Shown piece by piece: positions 52,959-61,819 of a DNA stretch of 64,000 nt. The stretch covers positions 124,001 to 188,000 of the forward strand of contig NZ_WLZY01000006.1 of assembly GCF_010122465.1 (NCBI RefSeq), in the 5' to 3' direction. Position 1 is the stretch's first letter. Every line of letters begins with the position of its first letter. A program made the translations under genes and the position numbers. The notes beneath the pieces were generated by a model. The model made no database searches and was not told the DNA's origin. It saw nothing but the letters and a program-made list of their open reading frames with translations. The stretch comes from Phytoactinopolyspora mesophila. Its GTDB lineage: Bacteria > Actinomycetota > Actinomycetes > Jiangellales > Jiangellaceae.

Positions 52959-53819
52959 TCAGGGCGTTATCTGGCGTAGTTTCTCGGCGAGATCTTGAAT
53001 GGGTCGCTGCCACGCCTCAAGTGCCAGGGACTGCTGGCCGGACGCCGCTGTGCTGCCCGTCTGAACGATCACCAGGCGCGCGCCGTGCCCAGTCCCTCGA
53101 TCGTCCGACAGTTCCCACCGCACCGAGCCCGCGGGACGGTCCTCCAGCAGCCATTGGTATTCGAGTCGCGAGGGTGCTTCGACGTGTGTCACGGGACCGG
53201 CTGTCACCGAGGGAGTGCTGAGTGCTTGGGGTGCGGGATCGCCGAGTTCCGGTGTGCGTGGTGCCAGGACGGCCCATGCCTGGGCGGCAGGCGCGGTCAA
53301 TTGCCGTTCGAACCGGACCCGCCAGCCGTCGGCCGTCTGCTCGAGGATGCCTTCATCCAGCCCGAAAGTTTCCACGAAGGCGTCATGGAGCTCGGCGGAC
53401 GGCCGTTCGTGCTCAACTGGCTTGCCGTCGAGCAGCAGCTCCATCGCCACGAGGCATTGCTGCCAGCCGGAGGCGAAGCTGGCCGCGCCCGCGTGGTCGT
53501 CGAAGGTGTGAGTGAACATAAGCTTGCAGCCGTGCTCGTCCGGGCGAAGTTCCCATCGTAGAAGCTCGCCATGCCAGGAGAACTCGACCACGTGTGGTGG
53601 TTCGACGGTGTTGATCAACATTTCGTCGCCGTATTCGAGCTGGACGGTGCCGCCCGCCCTCAGGTCAACCGTGGTGGCCGTGGCGGGGAACCACTGGCTG
53701 AGCTCTTTCGGATCTGTCAACGCCCGCCAGACCTTCGTGGGCGGGTGCGAGAGGTGGCGTTCGATCCGCAGCACCGTGCGGCCGTCAGCGTTCTTGTTCA
53801 GGGTTTCGGTCATGATCAC
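52959..53819 (-). CDS. Double SRPBCC (AHSA1-like) domain protein
   Basis: 286 residues with two AHSA1-type START-like domains in tandem: residues 15-140 (RIERHLSHPPTKVWRALTDP, SQWFPA) and about 165-286 (FERQLTAPAAQAWAVL, a more diverged copy). Such proteins bind hydrophobic ligands in a cavity. The GTG at 53819 overlaps the ArsR stop (GTGA), the widespread ArsR-SRPBCC pair. The ligand is unknown. Confidence 0.85.
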   Translation of the reverse strand: MIMTETLNKNADGRTVLRIERHLSHPPTKVWRALTDPKELSQWFPATATTVDLRAGGTVQLEYGDEMLINTVEPPHVVEFSWHGELLRWELRPDEHGCKLMFTHTFDDHAGAASFASGWQQCLVAMELLLDGKPVEHERPSAELHDAFVETFGLDEGILEQTADGWRVRFERQLTAPAAQAWAVLAPRTPELGDPAPQALSTPSVTAGPVTHVEAPSRLEYQWLLEDRPAGSVRWELSDDRGTGHGARLVIVQTGSTAASGQQSLALEAWQRPIQDLAEKLRQITP

Positions 53820-54133
53820 GTGTCCTCAGGTTCGTCAGGCATGGTCTCGAGGTGCTGTTCGAGGGCGTCGATGCGAGAGGCCCACAACCACCGGTACGGC
53901 GTCAGCCACTCGTCCATCTGCCGGAGTGGCTCGGGCTCGAGTTCGTACCAGCGGCGCTGGGCATCGCGCCGGACCCGCACGAGCCCGGCGTCTCGTAGGA
54001 CCCGTAGGTGTTTGGACGTGCCGGGCTGGCTCAGGTTGAGTTCCTCGGTCAGTTCCCCTACGAGGCGTGGGCGTTCCAGCAACAGATCGAGGATCTGCCG
54101 CCGGACTGGTTCGGCAAGCACATCGAACGGCAC
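53816..54133 (-). CDS. ArsR-family winged-helix repressor
   Basis: A 105-residue dimeric regulator with a winged helix centred on LNLSQPGTSKHLRVLRDAGLV. No CxC or similar metal site is seen, so it probably senses a small molecule or works with the SRPBCC partner. The GTG at 54133 lies 6 bases after a -10 box, suggesting a leaderless mRNA, with its own operator just upstream. Confidence 0.88.
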   Translation of the reverse strand: MPFDVLAEPVRRQILDLLLERPRLVGELTEELNLSQPGTSKHLRVLRDAGLVRVRRDAQRRWYELEPEPLRQMDEWLTPYRWLWASRIDALEQHLETMPDEPEDT

Positions 54134-54139
54134 CCACCT

Positions 54140-54174
54140 AATATGCCATCACAGTTATATACTGTCAATGGCAT
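54140..54174 (-). promoter_or_regulatory. Autoregulated arsR promoter with overlapping operator
   Basis: On the minus strand TTGACA (54168-54163), 17 bases, CATATT (54145-54140) is a near-ideal promoter. Inverted repeat ATGCCAT/ATGGCAT (54143-54149, 54168-54174) with inner ACAGT/ACTGT brackets the spacer, a natural site for ArsR repression. Confidence 0.75.
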
Positions 54175-54269
54175 GTAACCAGTAATCTGGGCTCAAGTGG
54201 GGTTGAGCCGCGGTCCAGCGGCGTCGGCGGTGGCGGCGAGAACCAGCGACGAGGGAGCCATGGGTAGGT

Positions 54270-54806
54270 TCAGGACGCTGTGAAGTGCCAACCCGGCTGC
54301 CAGGTGAAGGGGGAATCAACCAGCTCGTTCAGGTCGACGCCCGTAAGTAGCGCCTGAAACGCCCATCGATTGGCCGAGTGGGCGATAATGACGACGCGGC
54401 TGCCGTTCCAGGCCCGGACCAGGTCAGCCAGGAAGTCGCGCGTACGGTCGACGACGTCCAGATAGCTCTCGCCTTCCGGGAACGGCTGCTCGATCCGGTG
54501 CTTGCGCTCCGCGGCCAAACGGGCTACGGGCATGCCGTTGAGCTCTCCGTAGTTGCATTCGCGCAACCGAACGTCCTGGTAGACGGGAATGTCCGTGTCG
54601 CCGAAGGCGATGGCGGCCGTTTCAACGGCGCGCCGCAGGTCGGAGACGAACACAGCAGCCAGACCGTCGTTCCGGCGGCGTTCACCAAGTTCAGCTGCCA
54701 CCTGCCGGCCGGTCGCCGACAGCTCTCCAGGCAGCCATCCGGTTGCAACGCCGGCCTCGTTGTCGGTGCTGGTGGAGTGCGTCTCGTAGATCAACTCGAC
54801 CGCCAT
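54270..54806 (-). CDS. Histidine phosphatase-superfamily protein with modified RHG motif
   Basis: A 178-residue phosphoglycerate mutase-like protein. The catalytic RHG is replaced by ETHSTS with H10 as the likely phospho-acceptor. Other landmarks are FVSDLRRAVETAA (the second conserved Arg), RECNYGELNG and IIAHS near the C-terminus (second His). Substrate unknown. The coding region ends 104 bases before the Rpn-type gene's inverted repeat begins on the other strand. Confidence 0.82.
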   Translation of the reverse strand: MAVELIYETHSTSTDNEAGVATGWLPGELSATGRQVAAELGERRRNDGLAAVFVSDLRRAVETAAIAFGDTDIPVYQDVRLRECNYGELNGMPVARLAAERKHRIEQPFPEGESYLDVVDRTRDFLADLVRAWNGSRVVIIAHSANRWAFQALLTGVDLNELVDSPFTWQPGWHFTAS

Positions 54807-54858
54807 CGTCGTACGATAACCGATGCCTGACCGGGAACGAGTCTGTCGTTATCACGGT

Positions 54859-54893
54859 GTGCCTGTGGAAGGCCAGCTGCAATCCACAGGCAC
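54859..54893. repeat. Perfect 11-bp inverted repeat upstream of the Rpn-type gene
   Basis: GTGCCTGTGGA (54859-54869) and its complement (54883-54893) are separated by 13 bases, 20 bases before the ATG at 54914. It is a candidate operator or leader hairpin controlling the nuclease. Confidence 0.7.
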
Positions 54894-54913
54894 GTCAGGA
54901 CAGCATCACTGGT

Positions 54914-55849
54914 ATGCCGTCGAACCTGCACGAAGGACTGATCGAGATCTTCCGATCTCGTCCTTCTCTAGTCGCGGAGCTGTTGGCCGGGCCGCTGAAG
55001 ACACCCATCCCGGCTCACGACCAGGTCCGTCTGAGCTCGGGTGATCTGCCCGACCTCACACCGACCGAGTACCGCGCCGACGGTGTCGTGACGCTGACGG
55101 CGAGTACCGGTGCGCCGGTATTGGCTGTGGTCGTGGAGGTCCAGTTGCGAAAAGACCTGCGAAAACGCTGGACGTGGCCCGTCTATCTCGCGACGTTGCG
55201 TGCCAGGCTCTCATGCCCGGCAGTTCTACTGGTGGTCTGCGCGGACGCGGCTACGGCGCAGTGGTGCGCAGAACCAGTAGAACTCGGCCACCCTGGCTGG
55301 GTACTGCAGCCCTTGGTGCTTGCGCCGAGCCAGGTGCCGGTCGTCACGGATCCTGAACAGGCGCGACGGTGTCCGGAGCTGGTGGTGTTGTCGGCGATCG
55401 CGCATGGATCGCGGCCGCGACACAGAAAGGTGCTCGATGCACTGGTACACGCGTTCGACAGTGTCGACTTCGACCACGCCACTCAGTATTCTGATCTCGT
55501 GTTCGGCGCATTACCTGCGGCGGCACGACGTTACGTGGAGGGCTTGATGGCCACAGAGACTTACGAGGTTCAGAGCGAGTTTCTGCGCCGCTGGCGAGAC
55601 AAAGGACTCTCGGAAGGGCGCACCCAGGGTCTCGCGGAAGGGCGTGCGGAAGGGCGTGCGGAAGGGCGTGCGGAAGGGCGTGCGGAAGGTGAAGCCAGGG
55701 CGCTGCTGACACTGCTTGTCGCGCGTGGCTTCGAGGTGTCCGACGCCACGCGCCGGCGTATAACCCAGTGCACAGACATCGACCAGCTTGACGACTGGAT
55801 CCGCCGTGCAGCCACCGCAGATTCGGTTGACGAACTATTCGCTGAGTGA
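54914..55849 (+). CDS. Rpn-like PD-(D/E)XK nuclease with intragenic C-terminal ORF
   Basis: A 311-residue protein. D56 (TEYRADGVV) and E75-x-Q77 (AVVVEVQLRKD) form a PD-(D/E)XK-like active site as in recombination-promoting nuclease/transposase_31-type proteins. The C-terminal third (residue 212 on) is a helical domain with four GRAE repeats and a conserved KGLSEGRTQGLAEG run. Known for E. coli: Rpn proteins are toxin-antitoxin genes-within-genes that act against phage, where a separately made C-terminal domain with variable four-residue repeats blocks the nuclease. The same layout here is inferred. A longer frame extends upstream of 54914, but the hairpin favours this start. Confidence 0.7.
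   Translation: MPSNLHEGLIEIFRSRPSLVAELLAGPLKTPIPAHDQVRLSSGDLPDLTPTEYRADGVVTLTASTGAPVLAVVVEVQLRKDLRKRWTWPVYLATLRARLSCPAVLLVVCADAATAQWCAEPVELGHPGWVLQPLVLAPSQVPVVTDPEQARRCPELVVLSAIAHGSRPRHRKVLDALVHAFDSVDFDHATQYSDLVFGALPAAARRYVEGLMATETYEVQSEFLRRWRDKGLSEGRTQGLAEGRAEGRAEGRAEGRAEGEARALLTLLVARGFEVSDATRRRITQCTDIDQLDDWIRRAATADSVDELFAE
55547..55849 (+). CDS. Predicted internal ORF: Rpn small (antitoxin-like) C-terminal protein
   Basis: In frame within the Rpn-type gene, ATG at 55547 is preceded by GGAGGG (55537-55542) at four bases, a strong internal ribosome site for a coding region. It would make a 100-residue protein comprising the repeat helix and the C-terminal domain, the part that in E. coli is translated separately as the inhibitor. 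Translation is a prediction. Confidence 0.5.
   Translation: MATETYEVQSEFLRRWRDKGLSEGRTQGLAEGRAEGRAEGRAEGRAEGEARALLTLLVARGFEVSDATRRRITQCTDIDQLDDWIRRAATADSVDELFAE
55634..55681 (+). repeat. Four 12-bp tandem repeats encoding GRAE
   Basis: Four perfect copies of GCGGAAGGGCGT, with a partial fifth (55682-55689) and a diverged copy near 55610. In-frame unit; copy number would change the length of a helix in the C-terminal domain. Confidence 0.93.
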
Positions 55850-55895
55850 ACAATGATCGGCCGTGCCCACCAAAGGCCAGTAGGTTTGGGGCATG

Positions 55896-58800
55896 TCAGC
55901 GCAGGTCGCTGATGGCGCGCAAGACGCGCTTTTCTGACACCGGATGGGCGGTGCCGAGTTCTTGGGCGAACAGGCTGACCGTGAGCTCCTCGATCATCCA
56001 GCGGACCGACTCGTGTGCCTTCGTGGGCATCCGGTCCGGCGGAATCGAGTCCAGCAGGTCGTTGTACGCGTCCTGGACCCGGGCGATGGTGTCCATCTGG
56101 TCGAGGTCCCGTTCTGGGCTGGTTGCCATCTTGGCTACCCGGCGCTCTAATGCACGTAAGTAGCGGGACAGGTGCGCGAGCCGGTCGCGCCCCGTCGCGG
56201 TCACGAATCCCGGATGAACCAGCTGTTCGAGGTGGTGCCGGGCGTCGGTGACGGAGTCCCGGCTGGCGGTGCCCGGAACCCGGTCCAGCTGTGTGCGCAC
56301 GCGATGCGCGACGCTCAGAGCGTTCTCGACCTCGTCGACGACGGCGAACACCTGCTCGATCAGCGAGCCCCGGACCCGCTCCCGAAGCCCTTTGAACCCT
56401 GCCTCGTCCCATACCGCTCCGCCCGCGTCGGCGATCAGGACGTCGGCGGCGCACTCGGTGCAGTCGATGAGCAGATCAGCCACACTGCCGTCTGGGTTCT
56501 GACTGAGTACCAGCTTCGTCTGGTTGGTGAGGTGTCGCTGGACGAACGCGACCGGCGACGGGATACTCAGCAGGAGCAGCCGGCGCACGCCTGCCCAGTG
56601 CGCGGTTCGCTGTTCAGCTTCGGTGTGCAGGACTCGGATGGCCGCGCTGTCACCTTGGTCGACCAGCGACGGATAACCGGTGACAGGGTGGCCGCCCCGC
56701 ACGGTCTCGAAGGTGCGGGGCAGCTCACCGAAGTTCCATTCCCGCAGTCCGGAGCGTTCGATGCTGGCCCCTGCCGCCGAGACGGTCTTGCGCATGTCGG
56801 CTTGCAGCTCGCGCTTCAAGATCGCGAGGTCTTTGTTCTCGGCAACCTTGCGGCCATTCTCGTCGACGACGCGGAACGTCACCCTGAGATGGCCGGGGAC
56901 CCGCTCGAAGTCGAAGTCGCCAGGTGCGACGGGAACCGCCCGCATCCGGGTCAGCTCCCGGGCGAGAGCCGCCGTCAGGTCCGATTCGGAGCTGGAGCGG
57001 CCTAGCCTGGCAAGCACCTGCCGGGCGGTATCGGGCGCGGGAACGAACGAGCGGCGGAGCTGTTTGGGCAACGACTTGATCAAAGCCGTGATCAGCTCTT
57101 CGCGCATACCCGGTACCTGCCAGTCGAATCCACTGGCATCGACCTGGTTGAGTACCGGAAGCGGCACGTCCACGGTGACGCCGTCAGCCTGGGAACCGGG
57201 CTCGAACTGGTATGTCAGCGGTAGCTCGTGCTCGCTGTGGCGCCACGTGTCCGGATAGTCGGCGGCGCTGACGTCGCCGGCTTCGTCGTTGATGAGAAGT
57301 TCGGTGGAGAACGTCAGCAGGTCGGGATCTTGCTGGCGAGTCTTCTTCCACCAGCTGTCGAAATGCCGTCCCGAAACGATGCCGGCAGGTATCCGCCCGT
57401 CGTAGAACTCGAACAGGGTCTCGTCATCGACCAGGATGTCGCGGCGTCGTGCCCGGTGCTCAAGATCTTCGACATCCTCGAGCAGTTCGCGGTTGTGGTG
57501 GAAGAAGTGGTGGCGAGTCTCCCAGTCACCCTCGACGAGTGCATGCCGGATGAACAGTTCGCGGCTCAGGCCGGGATCGATCTTCGCGTATTGCACCTTC
57601 CGCGAGGCCACGATGGGGACCCCGTACAGGGTGACCTTCTCGTACGCCATCACCGCGCCGGCCTTCTTCTCCCAGTGCGGTTCGCTGTAGCTGCGTTTGA
57701 CCAAGTGCTCGGCGAGTGACTCGGCCCATTCGGGATCGATCTGGGCGTTGATCCGGGCCCACAGGCGCGACGTCTCCACGAGCTCGGCGGACATCACCCA
57801 TCGGGGTGGCTTCTTGAACAGTCCGGAACCCGGAAAGACGCCGAATTTCGTGCCGCGGGCCCCGAGATACTCGTTGCCCTGCCCTTCCTTCACTCCGATG
57901 TGGGACAGCAAGCCAGCCAGCAGTGACCGGTGGATCGCTTCCGCTGGGCCGTTCTCGTCGGGCGCGGAGGACGCGCCGGTCTTCTTGGTCCCGCCCGGGG
58001 CGTCGGACACGGTGACACCCAGTGGTTTGACCAGGCTGCGGAGCTGAGCGTCGAGATCTTGCCATTCGCGAATGCGGAGGTAGTTGAGGAACTCATTCCG
58101 GCACATCTTCCGGAACTGGTTGGAAGACCGGGCGCGTTTCTCGTCGCTCAGGTAGCGCCACAGGTTCAGCAAAGTAGCGAAGTCCGACGTCGGATCCCGG
58201 AACCGGGCGTGTTTCTCGTCAGCGGCCTGCTGATGCTCCGCCGGCCGTTCACGCGGATCCTGGATAGACAAGGCGGCCGCGATGATGATCACATCACGGG
58301 TGCAGCCGTGCCGGTTGGCCTCGAGGATCATCCGGCCCAGCCGCGGATCGATGGGAAGCTGGGACAGCGTCCGGCCGACATCGGTCAGGCGTTTGCGCGG
58401 GTCGCTGGCTTTCGGCTCGAGCGCGCCGAGTTCGTGCAGGAGGTCTACGCCGGCGGAGATGCTGCGGCGGTCCGGCGGGTCGATGAACGGAAAAGCTGCG
58501 ACGTCGCCTAAACCCAGGGCGGTCATCTGCAGAATGACCGAGGCGAGGTTGGTGCGCAGGATCTCCGGATCGGTGAACGCCGGCCGGGAGTCGAAGTCCT
58601 CCTCGGAGTACAGCCGGATGCAGATGCCGTCGGCGACCCGTCCGCACCGTCCGGCTCGCTGCCGGGCGGAGGCCTGTGAGATCGCCTCGATCGGCAACCG
58701 CTGCACCTTGGTCCGATGACTGTAGCGGGAGATCCGAGCGGTGCCGGGATCAACGACATAGCGGATGCCGGGAACCGTCAGCGATGTCTCTGCCACATTG

Positions 58801-59867
58801 GTGGCCAGCACGATCCGCCGGCCACGATGCGGCTGGAAGACACGGTGCTGTTCGGCCGCCGAAAGACGCGCATACAACGGGAGTATCTCGGTCTCCGCGC
58901 CGCGATGCCTGGTGTTGTCGAATCGCTTGCGCAGAGCGTCAGCGGCGTCGCGAATCTCGCGTTCGCCGCTGAGGAAGACGAGTACGTCGCCGGGTGGTTC
59001 GAGAGCGAGTTCGTCAACTGCTTCGACGATCGCCTGGACCTGATCGCGGGGCTCATCGTCGTCGGAGGCATCACCGGCGTCCGGCACGAGCGGCCGGTAG
59101 CGGATCTCGACCGGATATGTGCGCCCGGACACCTCGACGATCGGTGCGCCGTCGAAATGTGCGGCGAAGCGTTCCGGGTCGATGGTGGCCGAGGTGATGA
59201 TGACCTTGAGGTCGGGCCTGCGGGGGAGCAGCTGTTTGAGGTAGCCGAGGATGAAGTCGATGTTGAGGCTTCGTTCGTGCGCTTCGTCGATGATCAGAGT
59301 GTCGTACCGGCGCAATATCCGGTCCTGGCTCAGCTCGGCCAGCAGGATGCCATCGGTCATCAGCTTGACCAGAGTGTCGTCCCCGGCCTTGCGGGTGAAA
59401 CGCACCTGGTAGCCGACGGCGTCACCGAGTTCGGTCTTCGTCTCTTCGGCGATGCGCTCAGCGACGGTGCGGGCGGCGAGCCGGCGCGGCTGGGTGTGGC
59501 CGATGACGCCACGGATGCCGCGGCCCAGCTCCAGACAGATCTTGGGTAACTGAGTGGTCTTTCCCGAGCCTGTCTCGCCGGCGACGATCACCACCTGGTG
59601 CTGGCGGATCGCCTCAGCGATATCGTCCTTGCGCTGGCTGACCGGAAGCAGCTCGGGATAGGTGATCGCCGGCACCAAGGCGGCCCGGGCGGCCAGGCGC
59701 TTCTCGCCCGCCTCGATCTCGGCGGCGACCTCGGAGAGCGCAGCTGCCTTCGCATCGTCGCGGCGGATCTTGCGGATGCCTTCCAGTCGCCGGCGCAGCC
59801 GATGCTCGTCACGGAGGGAGAGCTCGGGCAGCCGGGAGCGCAGATCAGCAGCGGAAGGAGTGGACAT
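55896..59867 (-). CDS. hrpA: ATP-dependent RNA helicase HrpA
   Basis: A 1323-residue DEAH-box helicase. Walker A GETGSGKTT at residues 97-105, DEAHERS, SAT in the third motif and QRAGRCGR in motif VI are intact, then the helicase-associated and OB domains and the long C-terminal DUF3418 region typical of HrpA. It acts on structured RNA and stalled ribosomes. A leftward TetR gene lies 28 bases upstream of the start. Length is standard for the family. Confidence 0.95.
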   Translation of the reverse strand: MSTPSAADLRSRLPELSLRDEHRLRRRLEGIRKIRRDDAKAAALSEVAAEIEAGEKRLAARAALVPAITYPELLPVSQRKDDIAEAIRQHQVVIVAGETGSGKTTQLPKICLELGRGIRGVIGHTQPRRLAARTVAERIAEETKTELGDAVGYQVRFTRKAGDDTLVKLMTDGILLAELSQDRILRRYDTLIIDEAHERSLNIDFILGYLKQLLPRRPDLKVIITSATIDPERFAAHFDGAPIVEVSGRTYPVEIRYRPLVPDAGDASDDDEPRDQVQAIVEAVDELALEPPGDVLVFLSGEREIRDAADALRKRFDNTRHRGAETEILPLYARLSAAEQHRVFQPHRGRRIVLATNVAETSLTVPGIRYVVDPGTARISRYSHRTKVQRLPIEAISQASARQRAGRCGRVADGICIRLYSEEDFDSRPAFTDPEILRTNLASVILQMTALGLGDVAAFPFIDPPDRRSISAGVDLLHELGALEPKASDPRKRLTDVGRTLSQLPIDPRLGRMILEANRHGCTRDVIIIAAALSIQDPRERPAEHQQAADEKHARFRDPTSDFATLLNLWRYLSDEKRARSSNQFRKMCRNEFLNYLRIREWQDLDAQLRSLVKPLGVTVSDAPGGTKKTGASSAPDENGPAEAIHRSLLAGLLSHIGVKEGQGNEYLGARGTKFGVFPGSGLFKKPPRWVMSAELVETSRLWARINAQIDPEWAESLAEHLVKRSYSEPHWEKKAGAVMAYEKVTLYGVPIVASRKVQYAKIDPGLSRELFIRHALVEGDWETRHHFFHHNRELLEDVEDLEHRARRRDILVDDETLFEFYDGRIPAGIVSGRHFDSWWKKTRQQDPDLLTFSTELLINDEAGDVSAADYPDTWRHSEHELPLTYQFEPGSQADGVTVDVPLPVLNQVDASGFDWQVPGMREELITALIKSLPKQLRRSFVPAPDTARQVLARLGRSSSESDLTAALARELTRMRAVPVAPGDFDFERVPGHLRVTFRVVDENGRKVAENKDLAILKRELQADMRKTVSAAGASIERSGLREWNFGELPRTFETVRGGHPVTGYPSLVDQGDSAAIRVLHTEAEQRTAHWAGVRRLLLLSIPSPVAFVQRHLTNQTKLVLSQNPDGSVADLLIDCTECAADVLIADAGGAVWDEAGFKGLRERVRGSLIEQVFAVVDEVENALSVAHRVRTQLDRVPGTASRDSVTDARHHLEQLVHPGFVTATGRDRLAHLSRYLRALERRVAKMATSPERDLDQMDTIARVQDAYNDLLDSIPPDRMPTKAHESVRWMIEELTVSLFAQELGTAHPVSEKRVLRAISDLR

Positions 59868-59895
59868 ACCAGGTCTAGCCTACGGTGCGCCCGGC

Positions 59896-60528
59896 CTATG
59901 GCTCATCTTCTTTATTATTGGCTGCTGTGGCTCGATACGGGCGGTGGCGGGCCGTCTGCTTGTTCTCGGGACCGGACGTCGCCTCGGCAAGAGCGCGAAG
60001 ACCCGCGGCCACCTCAGCGCCCGAGGGGGCGGTCTCGGGATCGGAAAGCCACTGTGTGAGTACCCCATTGAGTAGGGCCATCTGTACCGCCCCCAGGGTG
60101 CGCACGGTGGCGTCGGGCACCTCGCTTTCATCGACGCCGGTGAGCCGCGCAGCGAGCCCGCGCCGCCCTTGTTCCTGCGCCGTCGCGAGGTAACGCTGTA
60201 GCTCAGGCGAGCGCTGGGCCTGCATGAGCAGTTCGAAACTGGCGGCGAACAGGGCACGGTTCTCAGCGAACGAGTCCACAACTGCGGCCCACATGTCTTC
60301 GGTGTCGCCGGAGCCGGACATGGTGCCCCAGATCTGGTCTCCCCACTCGTCCATGGCCTCGACCAGGGCCGCGTTCAACAGCGCGTCTTTGGATCCGAAG
60401 TGGTATCCGATGGCCGCATGACTGATGCCGCCGGCTGCGGCAGCGATGTCGCGGACGGTGGTGCGACCCCATCCTTTCTCCATCAGACAGTGCCTGGCGC
60501 CGGCGAGCAGAGCCTCACGGTTTCCCAT
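59896..60528 (-). CDS. TetR-family regulator, divergent from the flavin monooxygenase
   Basis: A 210-residue regulator. The helix-turn-helix (TTVRDIAAAAGGISHAAIGYHF) occupies about residues 23-44, an effector domain follows, and the tail is basic. It faces the monooxygenase gene across an 86-base region with two palindromes and is probably its repressor. Confidence 0.87.
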   Translation of the reverse strand: MGNREALLAGARHCLMEKGWGRTTVRDIAAAAGGISHAAIGYHFGSKDALLNAALVEAMDEWGDQIWGTMSGSGDTEDMWAAVVDSFAENRALFAASFELLMQAQRSPELQRYLATAQEQGRRGLAARLTGVDESEVPDATVRTLGAVQMALLNGVLTQWLSDPETAPSGAEVAAGLRALAEATSGPENKQTARHRPYRATAANNKEDEP

Positions 60529-60560
60529 GACTGGAGATCCTACCCGACCAGTGAGCCATA

Positions 60561-60607
60561 TGGTTTAACCAACTGGTTTGTCCAAATGGACAAATCTGCC
60601 GTAGGGT
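60561..60607 (+). promoter_or_regulatory. Divergent operator-promoter region of TetR and monooxygenase genes
   Basis: Perfect palindrome TGGTTTAACCA (60561-60571) and TTTGTCCA-AA-TGGACAAA (60577-60594). TTGTCC (60578-60583), 18 bases, TAGGGT (60602-60607) gives a promoter whose start lies at the monooxygenase ATG, suggesting a leaderless mRNA under TetR control. Confidence 0.65.
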
Positions 60608-60614
60608 CCTGGCC

Positions 60615-61775
60615 ATGACGAATTTGATGAACCGGCGAGTCCTGATCTCGGGCGCGAGTGTGGCCGGGCTGACCGCCGCCTACTGGTTCCACCAGTACGG
60701 ATTTCCGGTGACGGTTGTCGAGCGATTCGCTGGCTTGCGTCCCGGCGGCCACGCAATCGACGTGCGCGGAACCGCGCTGGACGTGGCCGAGCGCATGGGT
60801 GTCCTGGGCGGTCTGCGCGACGCGAGCACGTCCATGCGGGGGATGTCGATCGTCGATCAGGCCGGCAATGAGCTGTCCCGATCGACGGAGGAGACGCTGT
60901 CCGGCGGCGCACTAGGTGGGGCGGACGTGGAGGTGATGAGAGACGATCTCTGCGAGGCGCTTTACGCGACCACGCGCGCGGACGTCGAGTACATCTTCGG
61001 TGACGCCGTCGCGGGTATCGAGCTGAACGTTGACGAGGTCCGGGTGACCTTGGAGTCGGGGCCGCCGCGCAGCGTCGACCTGGTCGTGGGTGCCGACGGA
61101 TTGCATTCCACGGTGCGCCGGCTAGCGTTCGGGCCGGAGTCGAGCTTCCTCCATCACCTCGGCAACTACGTAGGCGTGTTCACGACGCCCAACTTCCTGG
61201 ATCTGGACTACTGGCAGGTGTGGATGCAGATGGGTGACCGCGGCGGTGTCATCATGAGCGCTCGCGACAATGCCGAAGCGAGGGTGTACTTGGGGTTCGG
61301 CTCTGAACAGCTGGACTATGACTACCGTGACATCGGCGTCCAGAAGCGGCTCCTCGCCGACCAGATGGCAGGTGCCGGCTGGGAGGTGCCGCGGATGCTG
61401 GAGTTCATGTGGGAAGCGGAGGACTTCCATTTCGACTCGATGAGCCAGATCCGGATGGACAGGTGGTCGTCGGACCGGATCAGTCTGGTGGGAGACGCGG
61501 GCTACGCGGGTTCACCTCTGTCCGGGCAGGGCACCAGCGTGGCAATGGTTGGCGCCTACATCCTGGTGGATGAGCTCAACCGAGCCAACGGTGACCACCG
61601 TCGGGGCTATGCGGCGTATGAGTCGCGGATGCGGACGTGGGTGGAGCAGAACCAGCAGCTCGCTCTGCTCAGCGGCGAGCGGCACAAGGCGGCGGCCGAG
61701 GGGCGCGACCCGGCAAGGGTCGAGGGTCCGGTGCTCGACGACGTCAAATCAGCGATCGCGCTCGGCCACCACTGA
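60615..61775 (+). CDS. FAD-dependent aromatic hydroxylase/monooxygenase
   Basis: A 386-residue group A flavoprotein monooxygenase. The dinucleotide loop is GASVAG at residues 13-18, GADGLHSTVR is the DG motif, and LVGDAGYAGSPLSGQG is the GD motif for FAD ribose. It resembles TetX/PgaE-like hydroxylases of polyketides and tetracyclines, though the substrate is unknown. It is likely induced through the divergent TetR. Confidence 0.88.
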   Translation: MTNLMNRRVLISGASVAGLTAAYWFHQYGFPVTVVERFAGLRPGGHAIDVRGTALDVAERMGVLGGLRDASTSMRGMSIVDQAGNELSRSTEETLSGGALGGADVEVMRDDLCEALYATTRADVEYIFGDAVAGIELNVDEVRVTLESGPPRSVDLVVGADGLHSTVRRLAFGPESSFLHHLGNYVGVFTTPNFLDLDYWQVWMQMGDRGGVIMSARDNAEARVYLGFGSEQLDYDYRDIGVQKRLLADQMAGAGWEVPRMLEFMWEAEDFHFDSMSQIRMDRWSSDRISLVGDAGYAGSPLSGQGTSVAMVGAYILVDELNRANGDHRRGYAAYESRMRTWVEQNQQLALLSGERHKAAAEGRDPARVEGPVLDDVKSAIALGHH

Positions 61776-61819
61776 CGCTAGGGGCGCGGTCGGCCAACCC
61801 GGCACCCTGGGCAGAGTTG

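Noticed and set aside
55634-55681. 12-bp repeats as a possible CRISPR or iteron array
   Set aside because: No spacers; in-frame GRAE codons inside the Rpn-type gene.
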